64,000 nucleotides of DNA, from NCBI GenBank assembly GCA_937889015.1, contig CALARR010000362.1:1-64000 (forward strand), given 5' to 3'. This DNA comes from an uncultured Planctomycetales bacterium (GTDB lineage: Bacteria > Planctomycetota > Planctomycetia > Pirellulales > Thermoguttaceae). Of the stretch, positions 28,029-37,250 are shown piece by piece; position 1 is the stretch's first letter, and each line of letters begins with the position of its first letter. The notes beneath the pieces were generated by a model that was not told the DNA's origin, did no database searches, and saw only the letters and a program-made list of their open reading frames with translations. A program made the position numbers and the translations under genes.

Positions 28029-28826
28029 ATGGGCCAGCCTCTGAACGTAGCTCCCGGCAAGCCGATCCGTTTGCAGGACTTTGAGACCGGCTGCTCAAAC
28101 GGCAACAAACAGAAGGCCCTGCAGAGACTCGAAAAGAACACCCAAATCCTCGATGCGTTGGGCTATCGCCTCTACGCCGAGGGCCGTCGTTCGCTGCTGC
28201 TGGTCCTGCAGGGCATGGACACCTCGGGCAAGGACGGCGCAATCCGCAAAGTCATGCAGGGCTTCAATCCACAAAGTTGCTCGGTGACCTCTTTCAAGCA
28301 ACCCAGTGCCGAGGAACTGGCGCACGACTTTCTGTGGCGAATCTCCAAGGCCGTTCCCCGCAGAGGCTACGTGGGGATCTTCAACCGCTCGCATTACGAA
28401 GACGTGTTGGTGGTTCGCGTTCACAACCTCGTTCCCAAGTCGGAATGGAAGACGCGCTACGATCGCATCAACCGCTTCGAGGAACTGCTGGCCGAGGCAG
28501 GCACGACCGTGGTCAAAATCTTCCTGCACATCAGCAAGGAAGAACAACGCAAGCGGCTTCAGGCCCGCCTGGACGACCCCACCAAGCGATGGAAATTCGA
28601 CGCCGCAGACCTCAAGGAGCGCAGTTACTGGAAGCAATACCAGCAAGCGTACGAGGTGGCGCTGACCCGCTGCAATACCTCGTACGCCCCCTGGTATATC
28701 GTGCCGGCCGACTGCAAATGGTATCGCAACCTGATCGTCAGCCAGATCCTGCGAAAGGCGTTGGAAAGACTCAATCCCAAGTTCCCGCCGCCACAACCAG
28801 GCCTGGATGACCTGCGCGTGAAGTAG
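28029..28826 (+). CDS. ppk2: Polyphosphate kinase 2 family protein
   Basis: A 265-residue PPK2 phosphotransferase that moves phosphate between polyphosphate and nucleotides. The Walker A element MDTSGKDGAIRKVMQG has K68. The Walker B/lid region follows: RGYVGIFNRSHYEDVLVVRVH and KIFLHISKEEQRKRLQARLDDPTKRWKF. The C-terminal APWYIVPADCKWYRNLIVSQIL is also typical. The single-domain length agrees with class I/III enzymes; the class is not settled. Start 28029 (MGQPLN) was chosen because the upstream extension runs through the csrA hairpin and looks non-coding. Confidence 0.9.
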   Translation: MGQPLNVAPGKPIRLQDFETGCSNGNKQKALQRLEKNTQILDALGYRLYAEGRRSLLLVLQGMDTSGKDGAIRKVMQGFNPQSCSVTSFKQPSAEELAHDFLWRISKAVPRRGYVGIFNRSHYEDVLVVRVHNLVPKSEWKTRYDRINRFEELLAEAGTTVVKIFLHISKEEQRKRLQARLDDPTKRWKFDAADLKERSYWKQYQQAYEVALTRCNTSYAPWYIVPADCKWYRNLIVSQILRKALERLNPKFPPPQPGLDDLRVK

Positions 28827-28872
28827 CGGCCTGATCGCCCCCGTCAGAGCATGTCGGAACGCCTTCTCGCCC

Positions 28873-28903
28873 GCTTGACTTCCAAAACAGTGGAAAGTCG
28901 AGC
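28873..28903. terminator. Possible hairpin between convergent genes
   Basis: GCTTGACTTCC (28873-28883) can pair imperfectly with GGAAAGTCGAGC (28892-28903), with one bulge and a wobble pair. It sits between the convergent ppk2 and lipase-like genes and could act on either transcript, but a clear T-run is missing. Confidence 0.3.
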
Positions 28904-28969
28904 ACCGCCGGTCCGAGCGAGACGCATGGGCAGCCGACGCAGGAGCTTGTCTGGACCGCCCGTGCGACA

Positions 28970-30979
28970 CTACTGTTGGAGTACGCCGATTTGTGCGGTC
29001 CGTTCGCCGGACGAGCCGGGAAAGGACTCGACCGCCGCCAAGTGCTCCAGCAAGATCCGTCGCACCTCCAGCACGGCCAGCGGGTGACTGTGGACCGTGG
29101 TGTGATCGGCCGGTACAACCAGTTCCGACTCCATGCCCTCGACCTTGGCGCTGGCCAGCGATACCACGCCGTCGCTGCCTGCAGCCAATTTGCCGAACAC
29201 TCCTTGTTCGGGCACCGAGCCCACGATGTTGTGATAATGCACGGAGGGCGGATGCGGCGCGGTGAGCATCACGGTAAAGATGGGCGCGTCAGGAGCCAGC
29301 GAATCGATGCTGTTCTCGACACGGAGCAACGACTTCGCCCCGAACGCCGAGGGATTCTCGCGAAACAACTGCTGCTGGCTCTGCACCAGCATCTGCGGCA
29401 AATGGATTAACTTGCCCAGCAGCCATTGCGTCGTCTGGTTCGAGAAACTGCTGCCGCGGTGGGGTGTACCGATGGTCACCACCCGACGGATCGAGGGATT
29501 GGGCTGAAAGTAGAAGGTCTGCTGCATCTTCTCCAGCACAGCCGGATCGGCCTTGATTTGGGAGATCGGCTCCTGACTGACCAACTGCCACACCAGATCA
29601 CCGCTGGCGATCGTCTGCAACCGCGAGACCAGGCCTCCCATGCTGTGACCGATGAGAATCATCTGGTCCAACGATGGTTCGCTGCGCGCCGGGTCAAGCA
29701 CCCCTCGGACCGCCGCCAGGTCGCGACGCATCATCGCCGCGCTCATCCAGAACGGCTGGCCGGTCGGATACAGGTAGAACCAGAACTGATACCGCTCGCG
29801 GATCTGCGGCAGACTCCGCAAATCGTTAAACATCTCCATCCAGGTCATCGGGCTGGACCACAACCCGTGGACCATCACCACCGGGATCTTGCCCGGCTCG
29901 TAAGGCTGGACCATCCACAGACCGACAACCGGTTTCTGGTTTGCCGAACGCATGTTCAGCAGCTTCTCCGGGTGCAGCAGCCCGTCGTTGGCCAGTTCGC
30001 CCAGACGAGGATCCGACAGGAAGTAAGCCAGAGGCGTGGTCAGATCGCTCTCCAACGGAATCCGTACCCCGGCGTTGAGGATGTCGGTCGTGCTTAGTGG
30101 ATCGTACAGTTCCAAGGCAGCTCGATAACGCAACGTAACATCGAACTGGTTCTTGACCGTGGCCGGCAATGGACGAAGGAAGGCCGTGACCGGAAAACTC
30201 AGGTTCTCCGGGTAGTACTTGGCTGCGGCCGGCTCGCCCGTATACGCCCGACGCACAGCGATCAAGGGCACGCCCAGTCCATATGTCTGGTACTGATTCT
30301 TGAGCCCTTTGATCTCGTAGTTGGAAACAAAGTCAAAGTGATCGAACTCCTCCGGCTGCCAGACGCCGCCGCGCAGCGTGCAGGTGACGTCCCACGGGCC
30401 AACGGCCGTCTGGATCGTGGCTGTTCGTCCAGGCAACAAACGGCGATCACGACACTCAATCCGTAAAGAAGCTTCCAAGGCGCCGTTGTACAGGTCACAT
30501 GCCCCGCGGAATTGCGGATCATACGGATTCCGCGAAGGACAAAAACGTGCGTCAAATAGGTAGCGATAGGCGTGCAGTACACTAGCCCCATACAGATCGC
30601 GGGCCAGATCCGAGTCACGCTTCTCCACCTTCTTGCCCCCCAGGTAAGCCAGTTCCGCCAAGGCAAAGACCTTGTCCGGGGAAGGGTCGTTGTCGGTGAT
30701 TCCTTGCAGCTTCTGCAGAAGTTGCCGGTTGTCCTCCTGCAAATCCTCGGTAAGGTTGTACACTCGCAGTAACTGGAATGTGCGGTCCGAAGGCCGCAGT
30801 CCACCGGAGGTGGTCAGCTTGAGCCGTTCCGACAACGGGGTTTGCGGCACGTTGCGAAGCGTGACCCACTTGGTTGACGAGCAGCCGAACGACGCTAGCC
30901 CCACCAGCGCAAGCAGCACCACGCCCGCGAACCGCGGGAATCGCGTGTGTGCAATCCTTCGCTGACCCGTGGGGCTCAT
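28970..30979 (-). CDS. Large alpha/beta-hydrolase lipoprotein (lipase/esterase-like)
   Basis: A 669-residue predicted lipoprotein. The signal peptide ends LASFGC, a plausible lipobox. Residues about 350-660 form an alpha/beta-hydrolase: VVMVHGLWSSPMTW (oxyanion loop), MILIGHSMGGLVSRLQ (nucleophile elbow, serine in GHSMG), IGTPHRGSSFSN and a late SDGVVSLASA...HTTVHSHP with the candidate catalytic His. The N-terminal 300 residues (LAELAYLGGKKVEKRD..., YLFDARFCPSRNPYDPQ) are unrecognised and may be a planctomycete-specific helical domain. Start 30979 is supported by AAGGG 7 bases upstream. Function as lipase or esterase is inferred. Confidence 0.85.
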   Translation of the reverse strand: MSPTGQRRIAHTRFPRFAGVVLLALVGLASFGCSSTKWVTLRNVPQTPLSERLKLTTSGGLRPSDRTFQLLRVYNLTEDLQEDNRQLLQKLQGITDNDPSPDKVFALAELAYLGGKKVEKRDSDLARDLYGASVLHAYRYLFDARFCPSRNPYDPQFRGACDLYNGALEASLRIECRDRRLLPGRTATIQTAVGPWDVTCTLRGGVWQPEEFDHFDFVSNYEIKGLKNQYQTYGLGVPLIAVRRAYTGEPAAAKYYPENLSFPVTAFLRPLPATVKNQFDVTLRYRAALELYDPLSTTDILNAGVRIPLESDLTTPLAYFLSDPRLGELANDGLLHPEKLLNMRSANQKPVVGLWMVQPYEPGKIPVVMVHGLWSSPMTWMEMFNDLRSLPQIRERYQFWFYLYPTGQPFWMSAAMMRRDLAAVRGVLDPARSEPSLDQMILIGHSMGGLVSRLQTIASGDLVWQLVSQEPISQIKADPAVLEKMQQTFYFQPNPSIRRVVTIGTPHRGSSFSNQTTQWLLGKLIHLPQMLVQSQQQLFRENPSAFGAKSLLRVENSIDSLAPDAPIFTVMLTAPHPPSVHYHNIVGSVPEQGVFGKLAAGSDGVVSLASAKVEGMESELVVPADHTTVHSHPLAVLEVRRILLEHLAAVESFPGSSGERTAQIGVLQQ

Positions 30980-31284
30980 CCGTGAACCCTTGGCTGGCAT
31001 TCAGTGAAGCAATTCAGAGCGGCGAGCGTCGTTCACCTGCAGAATCCGGCCTCCCGCCAATCCCCATCTTCTCTCCGCAGTTCTGCAGGGTCGCTGCCGA
31101 AGCCTCGTGCCACTTCGCCGGTCTCCGAGACGAAGTCCCTCGCTGCGACAATGCCCCACGCTCCTGGAGAAGGGGAGTACGATAAACGCATGCCCAAGCG
31201 CGGTCAATGGCGGTTTTGGCTCGATTAGCAAGACCGCAACCCCTTCCCTACAACCGCCTACCCGCCCGCCCTGCCCAACTGACC
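30980..31284. other. Intergenic region, no gene seen
   Basis: About 305 bases between the divergent lipase-like lipoprotein and NUDIX genes. Apart from the NUDIX promoter that ends this gap, I see no supported gene, hairpin or repeat. Confidence 0.35.
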
Positions 31285-31312
31285 TTGGACGTTCGCGACA
31301 AATACGTACAAT
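31285..31312 (+). promoter_or_regulatory. Sigma70-like promoter placing the start at the NUDIX ATG
   Basis: TTGGAC (31285-31290) and TACAAT (31307-31312) are 16 bases apart. Transcription would begin 6-7 bases after the -10, that is at about 31318-31319, which is the A of the NUDIX ATG. This predicts a leaderless mRNA, and no Shine-Dalgarno is present. Confidence 0.6.
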
Positions 31313-31318
31313 GTCCGC

Positions 31319-31771
31319 ATGCAGAGGCCACCACCCCTCGGACCCATCGAGCAGGCTACGGCCGTTCCTTACCGTCTCCAAGACGGGCGGGTCCAATTCT
31401 GCCTCGTCACCAACTCCCAAGGCAAGCGCTGGGGATTCCCGAAGGGGGTTATTGAGCCGGGCCAGACACCCATCGACACGGCCCTGGCTGAGGCCGAAGA
31501 GGAGGCCGGTATCCACGGTCTGATTGATACCGAACCGCTGGGCGATTACGAATACTGCAAGTGGAACCGCACGCTACATGTCGTCGGATTCCTGATGCGT
31601 GTGACGTTGGCCCACGACAACTGGCTCGAAGCCAAGCAGCGTGCGCGCCGCTGGTGCTCAGCCGAGCAGGCCCGCAAGAAAATCGACCGTCCGGCCCTGT
31701 TGGAACTGCTCGGGGCCGCCCTGGAACGCTTGAGCGCTGATCCGGCCCGCTCCGAGAATAGCCGGCCATAG
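31319..31771 (+). CDS. NUDIX-family protein with a degenerate Nudix box
   Basis: A 150-residue NUDIX fold protein. The box spans G43 to I65 (GVIEPGQTPIDTALAEAEEEAGI). Against GX5EX7REUXEEXGU it keeps G43, E58, E61, E62, G64 and I65, but has Q49 in place of the first E and A57 in place of R. The metal-binding glutamates E61/E62 remain, so metal binding is possible while activity may be altered. Flanking WGFPKG and LHVVGFLMRV are typical. Related proteins hydrolyse nucleoside diphosphates linked to other groups; some such box variants act on inositol or dinucleoside polyphosphates. No ribosome-binding site is visible; see the promoter at 31285. Confidence 0.82.
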   Translation: MQRPPPLGPIEQATAVPYRLQDGRVQFCLVTNSQGKRWGFPKGVIEPGQTPIDTALAEAEEEAGIHGLIDTEPLGDYEYCKWNRTLHVVGFLMRVTLAHDNWLEAKQRARRWCSAEQARKKIDRPALLELLGAALERLSADPARSENSRP

Positions 31772-31828
31772 AAACACACTGAGCCGCGGCTCTGGTCGCT
31801 CAAGACGCCGGTCAGCCGGGTCAAACGC

Positions 31829-32839
31829 TCATCGCCCATTCTGCCACGTCTCAGTCCAACCGCAGCCGCCCCAAGAAAGCCCAACGCCGAAGCCGATCAT
31901 CAGGCTCCGCATTCCCGGACGCAACCTGCCCTCGTTCCGCAAGTCGCGGATCAGGATCGGAATGGTTGAGGAAACCGTGTTACCGTAGTTCTCCAGCGCC
32001 AAGGGCATCTTCTCCGGACTGAGTTGCAGACGCTCTCGCACGTGGTCCAACATGAAGGTCGTGGCCTGGTGCAGCAGGTACAGGTCCACCTGCTCGCGGC
32101 ACCAACCCGTCTTACGGAGCATTTGCTCAACCGTGGGTGGTACCACGTCCAGGGTGAACTTCACCAGCTCCGGGCCATCCATGACCAAGGCACTCGGCCA
32201 GCGTTGGCGCTTCTTGGGCTTCAGGGCCATGGACTTGGGTCGTGCACCGCCTTCGGGCACCATCAGCGCCTCGGCCCCGCTGCCGTCGGTGCCGAAGACA
32301 AACCCCCCCAGCGAGGGCTCATCGGCCGCATCGACTAGCGTAGCCGCCGCCCCATCGCCAAAGATCGTGCGCAGCGAGCGATCTGTGGGGTGAATGTACT
32401 TCGAATAGGTCTCAGACGTGATCAGCAACACCCGTTGCGCGGCACCGCTCTGAATCAACCCATCAGCCAGCGACAGTCCATAGATGAACCCCGAGCATCC
32501 CAGGTTGAAGTCCAAGGCTCCGATCCACTTGGATAGTCGCAACCGATCCTGTACCAGACAGGCCGTCGTGGGCAGCGGATAATCGGGGGTTTGCGTGCAT
32601 AGAAGCAGGAAATCAACCGAGCTGCGATCAATGCCAAACTCGCCAAACAACCGCTCGCCCGCCGCCACCGCCATATCCGAAACACATTCTTCCGGCCGGG
32701 CAATATGCCGCTGACGAACGCCCGTCTTGGCATAGATCAAATCCATGTTCCACTTCGGGAACTCGGCCGCGTACAGGTTGTTGTCCTCGATCTGCTCCGG
32801 CAAGTGAACGGCGATCGGGCCCAGGGAACCGTATTTCAT
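31829..32839 (-). CDS. FabH-like 3-oxoacyl-ACP synthase III
   Basis: A 336-residue thiolase-fold ketoacyl synthase III. The catalytic triad is visible: C115 in FNLGCSGFIYGL, H257 in LLHQATTFMLDHV and N287 in NYGNTVSSTIPI. It condenses an acyl-CoA or acyl-ACP with malonyl-ACP to begin or branch fatty acid synthesis, or in secondary metabolism joins alkyl/acyl chains. Other fab genes are absent here, so it may be a specialised paralogue rather than the housekeeping FabH. The end IGFGVGLSWGGC is typical. Confidence 0.9.
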   Translation of the reverse strand: MKYGSLGPIAVHLPEQIEDNNLYAAEFPKWNMDLIYAKTGVRQRHIARPEECVSDMAVAAGERLFGEFGIDRSSVDFLLLCTQTPDYPLPTTACLVQDRLRLSKWIGALDFNLGCSGFIYGLSLADGLIQSGAAQRVLLITSETYSKYIHPTDRSLRTIFGDGAAATLVDAADEPSLGGFVFGTDGSGAEALMVPEGGARPKSMALKPKKRQRWPSALVMDGPELVKFTLDVVPPTVEQMLRKTGWCREQVDLYLLHQATTFMLDHVRERLQLSPEKMPLALENYGNTVSSTIPILIRDLRNEGRLRPGMRSLMIGFGVGLSWGGCGWTETWQNGR

Positions 32840-33197
32840 GCAGGTCTCTCGCGAAGAACATATCCGCCCACGGTCGGGGGGTCCGCCCGCTGCGGGGGTC
32901 AGAAACGCCCGAAGCTACCACAGTCCCCGAAGGATCGCAACCGCATTTGCCGACGCCCTCTGCCCTACCTGTTCTGGACTGGCCTTGACTCCTTGCCGCA
33001 CGGTGGACTAAGAACCTATCGTACAATCACACCCAGCCACCTCGGGCGGCCCTGCAAGACTGAACTGCCGACAGCTTTTCGGACCGGCTCTCATTTGTCC
33101 ATTGGTGACAGTCTGAACGGTGGCCCTGATCGAGGTCCGCGTTGTCAAGGATCATTCCGCAAGGTGGGCTCCACTCCTGCAAGGCCGATTACAACCA
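32840..33197. other. Intergenic region, no gene seen
   Basis: These 358 bases separate the divergent FabH-like and protease genes. An isolated TACAAT at 33022-33027 lacks a correctly spaced -35, so no promoter is claimed. Confidence 0.35.
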
Positions 33198-33971
33198 ATG
33201 CGACTCTCGCGCGCATTCCTGACGATCCTCGCCTTGGCATTCGAGGGAATAGGCCACGCCCCCTCTGCAGCGCAGGACCGTAATGGACGGCAGCCCACTT
33301 GTCAGCTTCACCTACACACCAACACCCCCTCCACGGAGGCCCAGCCTCTGCTAACCGCGCTTCGCGACTTGGAGTCGGAGTTGGAATGGCGGTTGGACCT
33401 GCCGCCAGGCCGCGAGCCGATCGTGGTTCATCTGTTTCGCGATCGTCGAGCCTACGTGGACTATCTGCACCAGCACTTTCCCCAAGTCCCGTATCGCCAG
33501 GCCCTGTTCATCAAGCAGGCCCCGCCTGGCCAGGTCCTCGCCCATCTTGGGCCTGACTGTCAACGCGACCTCCGGCATGAATTCGTGCATGCATTACTAC
33601 ACTCCCGCTTGAAGCAGATTCCACTCTGGTTGGATGAAGGTCTAGCCACATACTTTGAACTGCCCCCCGAGAACCGCCCCTGGCAATCCCCGTACTTTGC
33701 CTCGGCGCGCATCGCCGCCACCCACGGTTCGCTTCGGCCGCTCCATGAGTTGGAATCGATAACGGACTTCGCCAAATTCGATTTCAGCGAGTATCGCGAT
33801 TGCTGGGCATGGACTCACTTCCTGCTCGATTGCCAGGACGGCCCCAGAGCCGCCTTCTTGCAATACCTGGCTGTCTTGGCCCAGGAGCCAGGGCCCGCTC
33901 CCTTGGGCCGAATGGCTCCCCCGCCACTCAATTCCCTGGCCATGCATCTATTGAGCCTGGAGTATCGCTGA
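33198..33971 (+). CDS. Exported HExxH metallopeptidase-like protein (DUF1570-type)
   Basis: A 257-residue protein with a short signal peptide (MRLSRAFLTILALAFEGIGHAPSAAQ). The core DLRHEFVHALLHSRLKQIPLWLDEGLATYFE has a zincin HExxH and a downstream WLDEG glutamate, the gluzincin-like pattern of the planctomycete DUF1570 group. It is about 125 residues shorter than the DUF1570 gene at 6281. Start 33198 was chosen over 33120 to give the signal peptide at the N-terminus; no strong Shine-Dalgarno is seen. Protease activity is inferred. Confidence 0.75.
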   Translation: MRLSRAFLTILALAFEGIGHAPSAAQDRNGRQPTCQLHLHTNTPSTEAQPLLTALRDLESELEWRLDLPPGREPIVVHLFRDRRAYVDYLHQHFPQVPYRQALFIKQAPPGQVLAHLGPDCQRDLRHEFVHALLHSRLKQIPLWLDEGLATYFELPPENRPWQSPYFASARIAATHGSLRPLHELESITDFAKFDFSEYRDCWAWTHFLLDCQDGPRAAFLQYLAVLAQEPGPAPLGRMAPPPLNSLAMHLLSLEYR

Positions 33972-34083
33972 ACGCCGCAGCCCAGCCCCCTTGCCAGGCG
34001 AGGCCAGGCCAGCGACTACTTGGGGACCGGCGTCTAGTGAGTCCAGGATTGTCACAAGTTGTCCCCCAACCGCGAGCTAGTCG

Positions 34084-34111
34084 GGATTCATGCCGAATTC
34101 GGCACGAATCC
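34084..34111. repeat. Near-perfect palindromic hairpin element (copy 2)
   Basis: GGATTCATGCCG (34084-34095) and CGGCACGAATCC (34100-34111) form a 12-bp stem with one mismatch around an AATT loop. It shares GATTC..GCCG and CGGC..GAATC with the element at 13-38. It lies 110 bases after the protease stop. Confidence 0.55.
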
Positions 34112-34239
34112 TGCTCGAAGGACTGCTTCGGAATCAACAGGTCCTCAGCCCAATTCCTCGACTCGCCCCAAGCCCCTGGCCGATAGTCTCCATTGCAAGA
34201 GCCAGTGACCACCACGATGAGCCGCCAGGGAGGGCGACC

Positions 34240-34923
34240 TTGTCGACGCTTAGTCTCTTAAGACTTATCCACCTTCTCTATCTCTCCAGGCCGAAGAGCG
34301 ATCGCAGTATCTTTCGTGCGATTCGAAGGCGCGCGCTGCGACAGGGTGGACTATGCATTCCTGCCCCAAGGCCTGTGGACCCCACGGCCCAGAGCAAGGA
34401 GATCTCAGCGCCCCATAAGCGTTCGGCGCAGAGCCCAGCCAGCAAGCCAGCCGCTGCCCCGGCCATCGTGCGAATTCTTGAGTTGGGGGTTGGTTCCGCT
34501 CTGCGCGCCCAGCGATTGATCAACTTGGTGGAGACATATCACCCTGAAGTCCAAGTCTCCTACACGGGCGTAGATGTGTTCGAGGCCCGTTGTGATGGTG
34601 GCCCCGGAACTACCCTGAAGGAGGCCTACCGCCAGCTTCGTGCCCACGGTGCGAAGGTGAAACTCCACCCCGGTGAGCCAATTGAGGCTCTGTGTCGACT
34701 AGCCAACCACTTGGGGCAAAACGATCTGGTGGTGATCTCCGCCTCTCATGCCAAGGGACTGCCTCCGCATGCCTGGCACTACCTGCCTCGCGTGGTTCAC
34801 TCGCGATCGATGGTCTTCATCGAGAAACAGACCAACGACGGTCAGACTGCAACTCGGATGGTCTCGATGACCGAGCTACTGCGTCGCGCTGACAAGGCGA
34901 CTGTGACCAGGAAGGCCGCCTGA
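34240..34923 (+). CDS. Methyltransferase-like (Rossmann fold) protein of unknown function
   Basis: A 227-residue protein starting at TTG with GGGAGG 6 bases upstream. The core VRILELGVGSALRAQRLINL ... VSYTGVDVFEARC resembles the SAM-binding glycine loop and acidic strand-2 residue of class I methyltransferases. The C-terminal part (VVISASHAKGLPPHAWHYLPRVV) is not diagnostic. The first about 75 residues are basic and may be poorly structured. A longer frame from the ATG at 34090 runs through the hairpin at 34084 and is not preferred. The methyltransferase call is tentative. Confidence 0.6.
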   Translation: MSTLSLLRLIHLLYLSRPKSDRSIFRAIRRRALRQGGLCIPAPRPVDPTAQSKEISAPHKRSAQSPASKPAAAPAIVRILELGVGSALRAQRLINLVETYHPEVQVSYTGVDVFEARCDGGPGTTLKEAYRQLRAHGAKVKLHPGEPIEALCRLANHLGQNDLVVISASHAKGLPPHAWHYLPRVVHSRSMVFIEKQTNDGQTATRMVSMTELLRRADKATVTRKAA

Positions 34924-35335
34924 GTGCCCATCCGGTGGCAACTCCTCAGTCATCCGACTTATCGCCTCGCGTCATTCGTGCCTGTCCTCTTCAGTGGAAG
35001 ACGCACCCGCCCCCCACTATCGGACGCTACGCTTCTTCTGTCTGTCCGAATTTGGGCCGTTTCCAGTTCGTTTGCCGAACCATTGGATATTTTCATTCGT
35101 CCATGGGATGATAGGGCTTGGGGAATCGCGTCCAGTCTCCATCTATTGAGGCATCGATAGTCAGACCCGCATCCCCAATCACCCTCGGGCCGGGCACGAA
35201 CCGAAGGTTGGTCGCGGAATCCCGGTTGTCCCGGCCCTGTTCTGGTCAGCCGGGCCGGTGACGCTACCGAGATCACTACCCCCCTAACAGGCGCGAGCCC
35301 TTTCCTTCAGATCTTTCTGCCACGCCCTGCTTTCC
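34924..35335. other. Intergenic region with a GC hairpin
   Basis: No gene is seen in these 412 bases before the kinase. CCCGGC/GCCGGG repeats around 35230-35258 can pair but no T-run follows, so it is not called as a terminator. No convincing promoter was found. Confidence 0.35.
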
Positions 35336-37012
35336 ATGAAGAATCCCGCCGACAGGCCCTCCAGCCGTATGGTTACCGATATCACCTTGGATGCCGTGCC
35401 GCGCGCAGGACTGGAGCGAGACCTCTCGGGTGAGATTTCATCGCCAGGCTGCCCCGTTGCCCTCATCGAGGGCAACGGGCCTGAACTGATACAAGAGGTG
35501 GCCTGCGCGGTGCATCGCCGTTTGCGGGTCGTCGGGGCCTTGTTGGCAACGGGGTTCACAGTTTTCTGGGTTTGGCATTTCCTGTTGCTGGAACCGGGGG
35601 CGGTGGACCTGGCATTGCTCGCCTTCCACGCCGTCGTCGCTATGTCGGCGGCCGCGACCACGGTGGTCTTGTGGCGGCGCCGCCCCTTCACCTTGACCGC
35701 GCTCCGCGTGGCTGAGTTGGTTCTCTTTGGCCTGCCGGCCGCGTTCTTCCTGGCGGTTCAGGTCTTGTCGGCGATGGACCCCATGGCTGCCCGGCGAGGT
35801 GTACTCATCGGCCCGTGGCTCCTCTTGATCTACACCTACGCCCTGTTCATCCCCAACACGTGGAGACGAGCGGCCGCCATCATCGGACTGATGGGCGGGT
35901 TGCCCTTGCTGACGATCCTGGGCTGGTGGTTGTTTTGGCCTCCATTCAAAGCGGCTTGTAGCATCGAAGACTTGACCGGCTTTGTGTTGATGATGCTCGT
36001 GTCGGGCGTGGCCAGCGTGGTCGGGGTGCATACCATCGGCACTCTGCAACGGGCGGCCTTCGAAGCTCGACAACTGGGCCAATACCGCCTGAAACGGCGA
36101 ATCGGGGCTGGCGGCATGGGCGAAGTCTACTTGGCCGAACACCAGATGCTCAAGCGACCGTGCGCCATCAAACTCATCCGCCACAGTCAAGCAGTCGATC
36201 CGCGCGTCCTGGCTCGCTTCCATCGTGAAGTCCGCTCTACAGCCCGCCTTTCGCACTGGAACACGATCGAGGTCTTCGACTACGGCAGTACCGCCGATGG
36301 GACCTTCTACTACGTCATGGAGTTCTTGCCCGGCATGAGCCTGGGCGAGATCGTGGAACACTACGGGCGGATGCCGGCAGCACGCACGATCCACTTTCTT
36401 CGTCAGGCCTGCGATGCCCTGGCCGAAGCTCATGCGATCGGTTTGGTCCACCGCGACATCAAGCCGGGCAATATCTTTGCGGCCAAACGCGGCGGCGTAT
36501 TCGATGTGGCGAAGCTCCTGGATTTCGGCCTGGTCAAACCCCTCCTCGACGATCACGCTGTCGATCTGTCTGGCGAGGGTACGATCTCTGGGTCGCCACT
36601 CTACATGGCCCCCGAACAGGCCACCGGCGAAACCGAGCCCGACGCGCGAAGCGACATCTACGCCTTGGGGGCCGTGGGCTACTATCTGCTCACCGGCCGT
36701 CCGCCATTTCTGGGCGACAAACCACTGAAAGTCATGATCGCCCACGTGCGCGATCCGGTGCCCCCGCCGTCGTCGCTGTGTGCCGACGTGCCGGACGACC
36801 TGGAACAGGTCATCCTCAAGTGCATGGCCAAGGACCCCACCGAACGCTGGCCCGATGCAGCCAGCTTGCACGCCGCCTTGTCGGCCTGCAACGACGCCAA
36901 CCGCTGGACCCGTGCCGAGGCCCAACGCTGGTGGTTGCACGAGGATCCCCATCGGGCGGCGATTGTACAGGCCGACCAGGGACAGGCAACCGCCCAAACG
37001 CCACAACCGTGA
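35336..37012 (+). CDS. Membrane-anchored Ser/Thr protein kinase (Hanks type)
   Basis: A 558-residue kinase with unusual order: an N-terminal membrane domain of about six helices (residues about 60-235) and a C-terminal cytosolic kinase domain (about 245-520). Conserved kinase elements are GAGGMGEVYLAE (P-loop), K279 in CAIKLIR, HRDIKPGN with D374, D396 of DFG, and APEQATG. In contrast to typical PknB-like proteins there is no extracellular C-terminal PASTA or lectin part; the membrane domain comes first. Planctomycetes hold many such kinases. The signal sensed and the targets are unknown. Confidence 0.92.
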   Translation: MKNPADRPSSRMVTDITLDAVPRAGLERDLSGEISSPGCPVALIEGNGPELIQEVACAVHRRLRVVGALLATGFTVFWVWHFLLLEPGAVDLALLAFHAVVAMSAAATTVVLWRRRPFTLTALRVAELVLFGLPAAFFLAVQVLSAMDPMAARRGVLIGPWLLLIYTYALFIPNTWRRAAAIIGLMGGLPLLTILGWWLFWPPFKAACSIEDLTGFVLMMLVSGVASVVGVHTIGTLQRAAFEARQLGQYRLKRRIGAGGMGEVYLAEHQMLKRPCAIKLIRHSQAVDPRVLARFHREVRSTARLSHWNTIEVFDYGSTADGTFYYVMEFLPGMSLGEIVEHYGRMPAARTIHFLRQACDALAEAHAIGLVHRDIKPGNIFAAKRGGVFDVAKLLDFGLVKPLLDDHAVDLSGEGTISGSPLYMAPEQATGETEPDARSDIYALGAVGYYLLTGRPPFLGDKPLKVMIAHVRDPVPPPSSLCADVPDDLEQVILKCMAKDPTERWPDAASLHAALSACNDANRWTRAEAQRWWLHEDPHRAAIVQADQGQATAQTPQP

Positions 37013-37222
37013 CGCAACCGTCTCTCGAATAATGCCTTACACGCGAGCAAGTCCTCCCAGCCCCACTCTCATCCGCTGAACGCGGGCGAACCTCGTTCCC
37101 TTGGAAGGGGTCTGGTTTGGAGGAGGTTGGTGCGTCCGGACCACTGGTCATCAAACGCCCCTCGCGGCGCAACACCCCAGACGTTCGGAAATCGCCTCCT
37201 CTCGGCCCCATGGCCCCTAGGG

Positions 37223-37250
37223 TTCCACGTGCCGCCGCAAGGCTTATAAT
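37223..37250 (+). promoter_or_regulatory. Possible promoter for leuCD
   Basis: A perfect -10 TATAAT (37245-37250) lies 16 bases after a poor -35 TTCCAC (37223-37228) and 124 bases before leuC. I found no T-box, leader peptide or leucine-rich ORF in the 361-base gap between the kinase and leuC, which otherwise holds nothing recognised. Confidence 0.4.

Noticed and set aside
33022..33027. A TACAAT -10-like hexamer upstream of the protease at 33198
   Set aside because: No -35 hexamer lies at 16-18 bases.
34090..34239. An ATG start at 34090 for the methyltransferase-like gene
   Set aside because: It sits inside the palindrome at 34084-34111; TTG 34240 has GGGAGG upstream.
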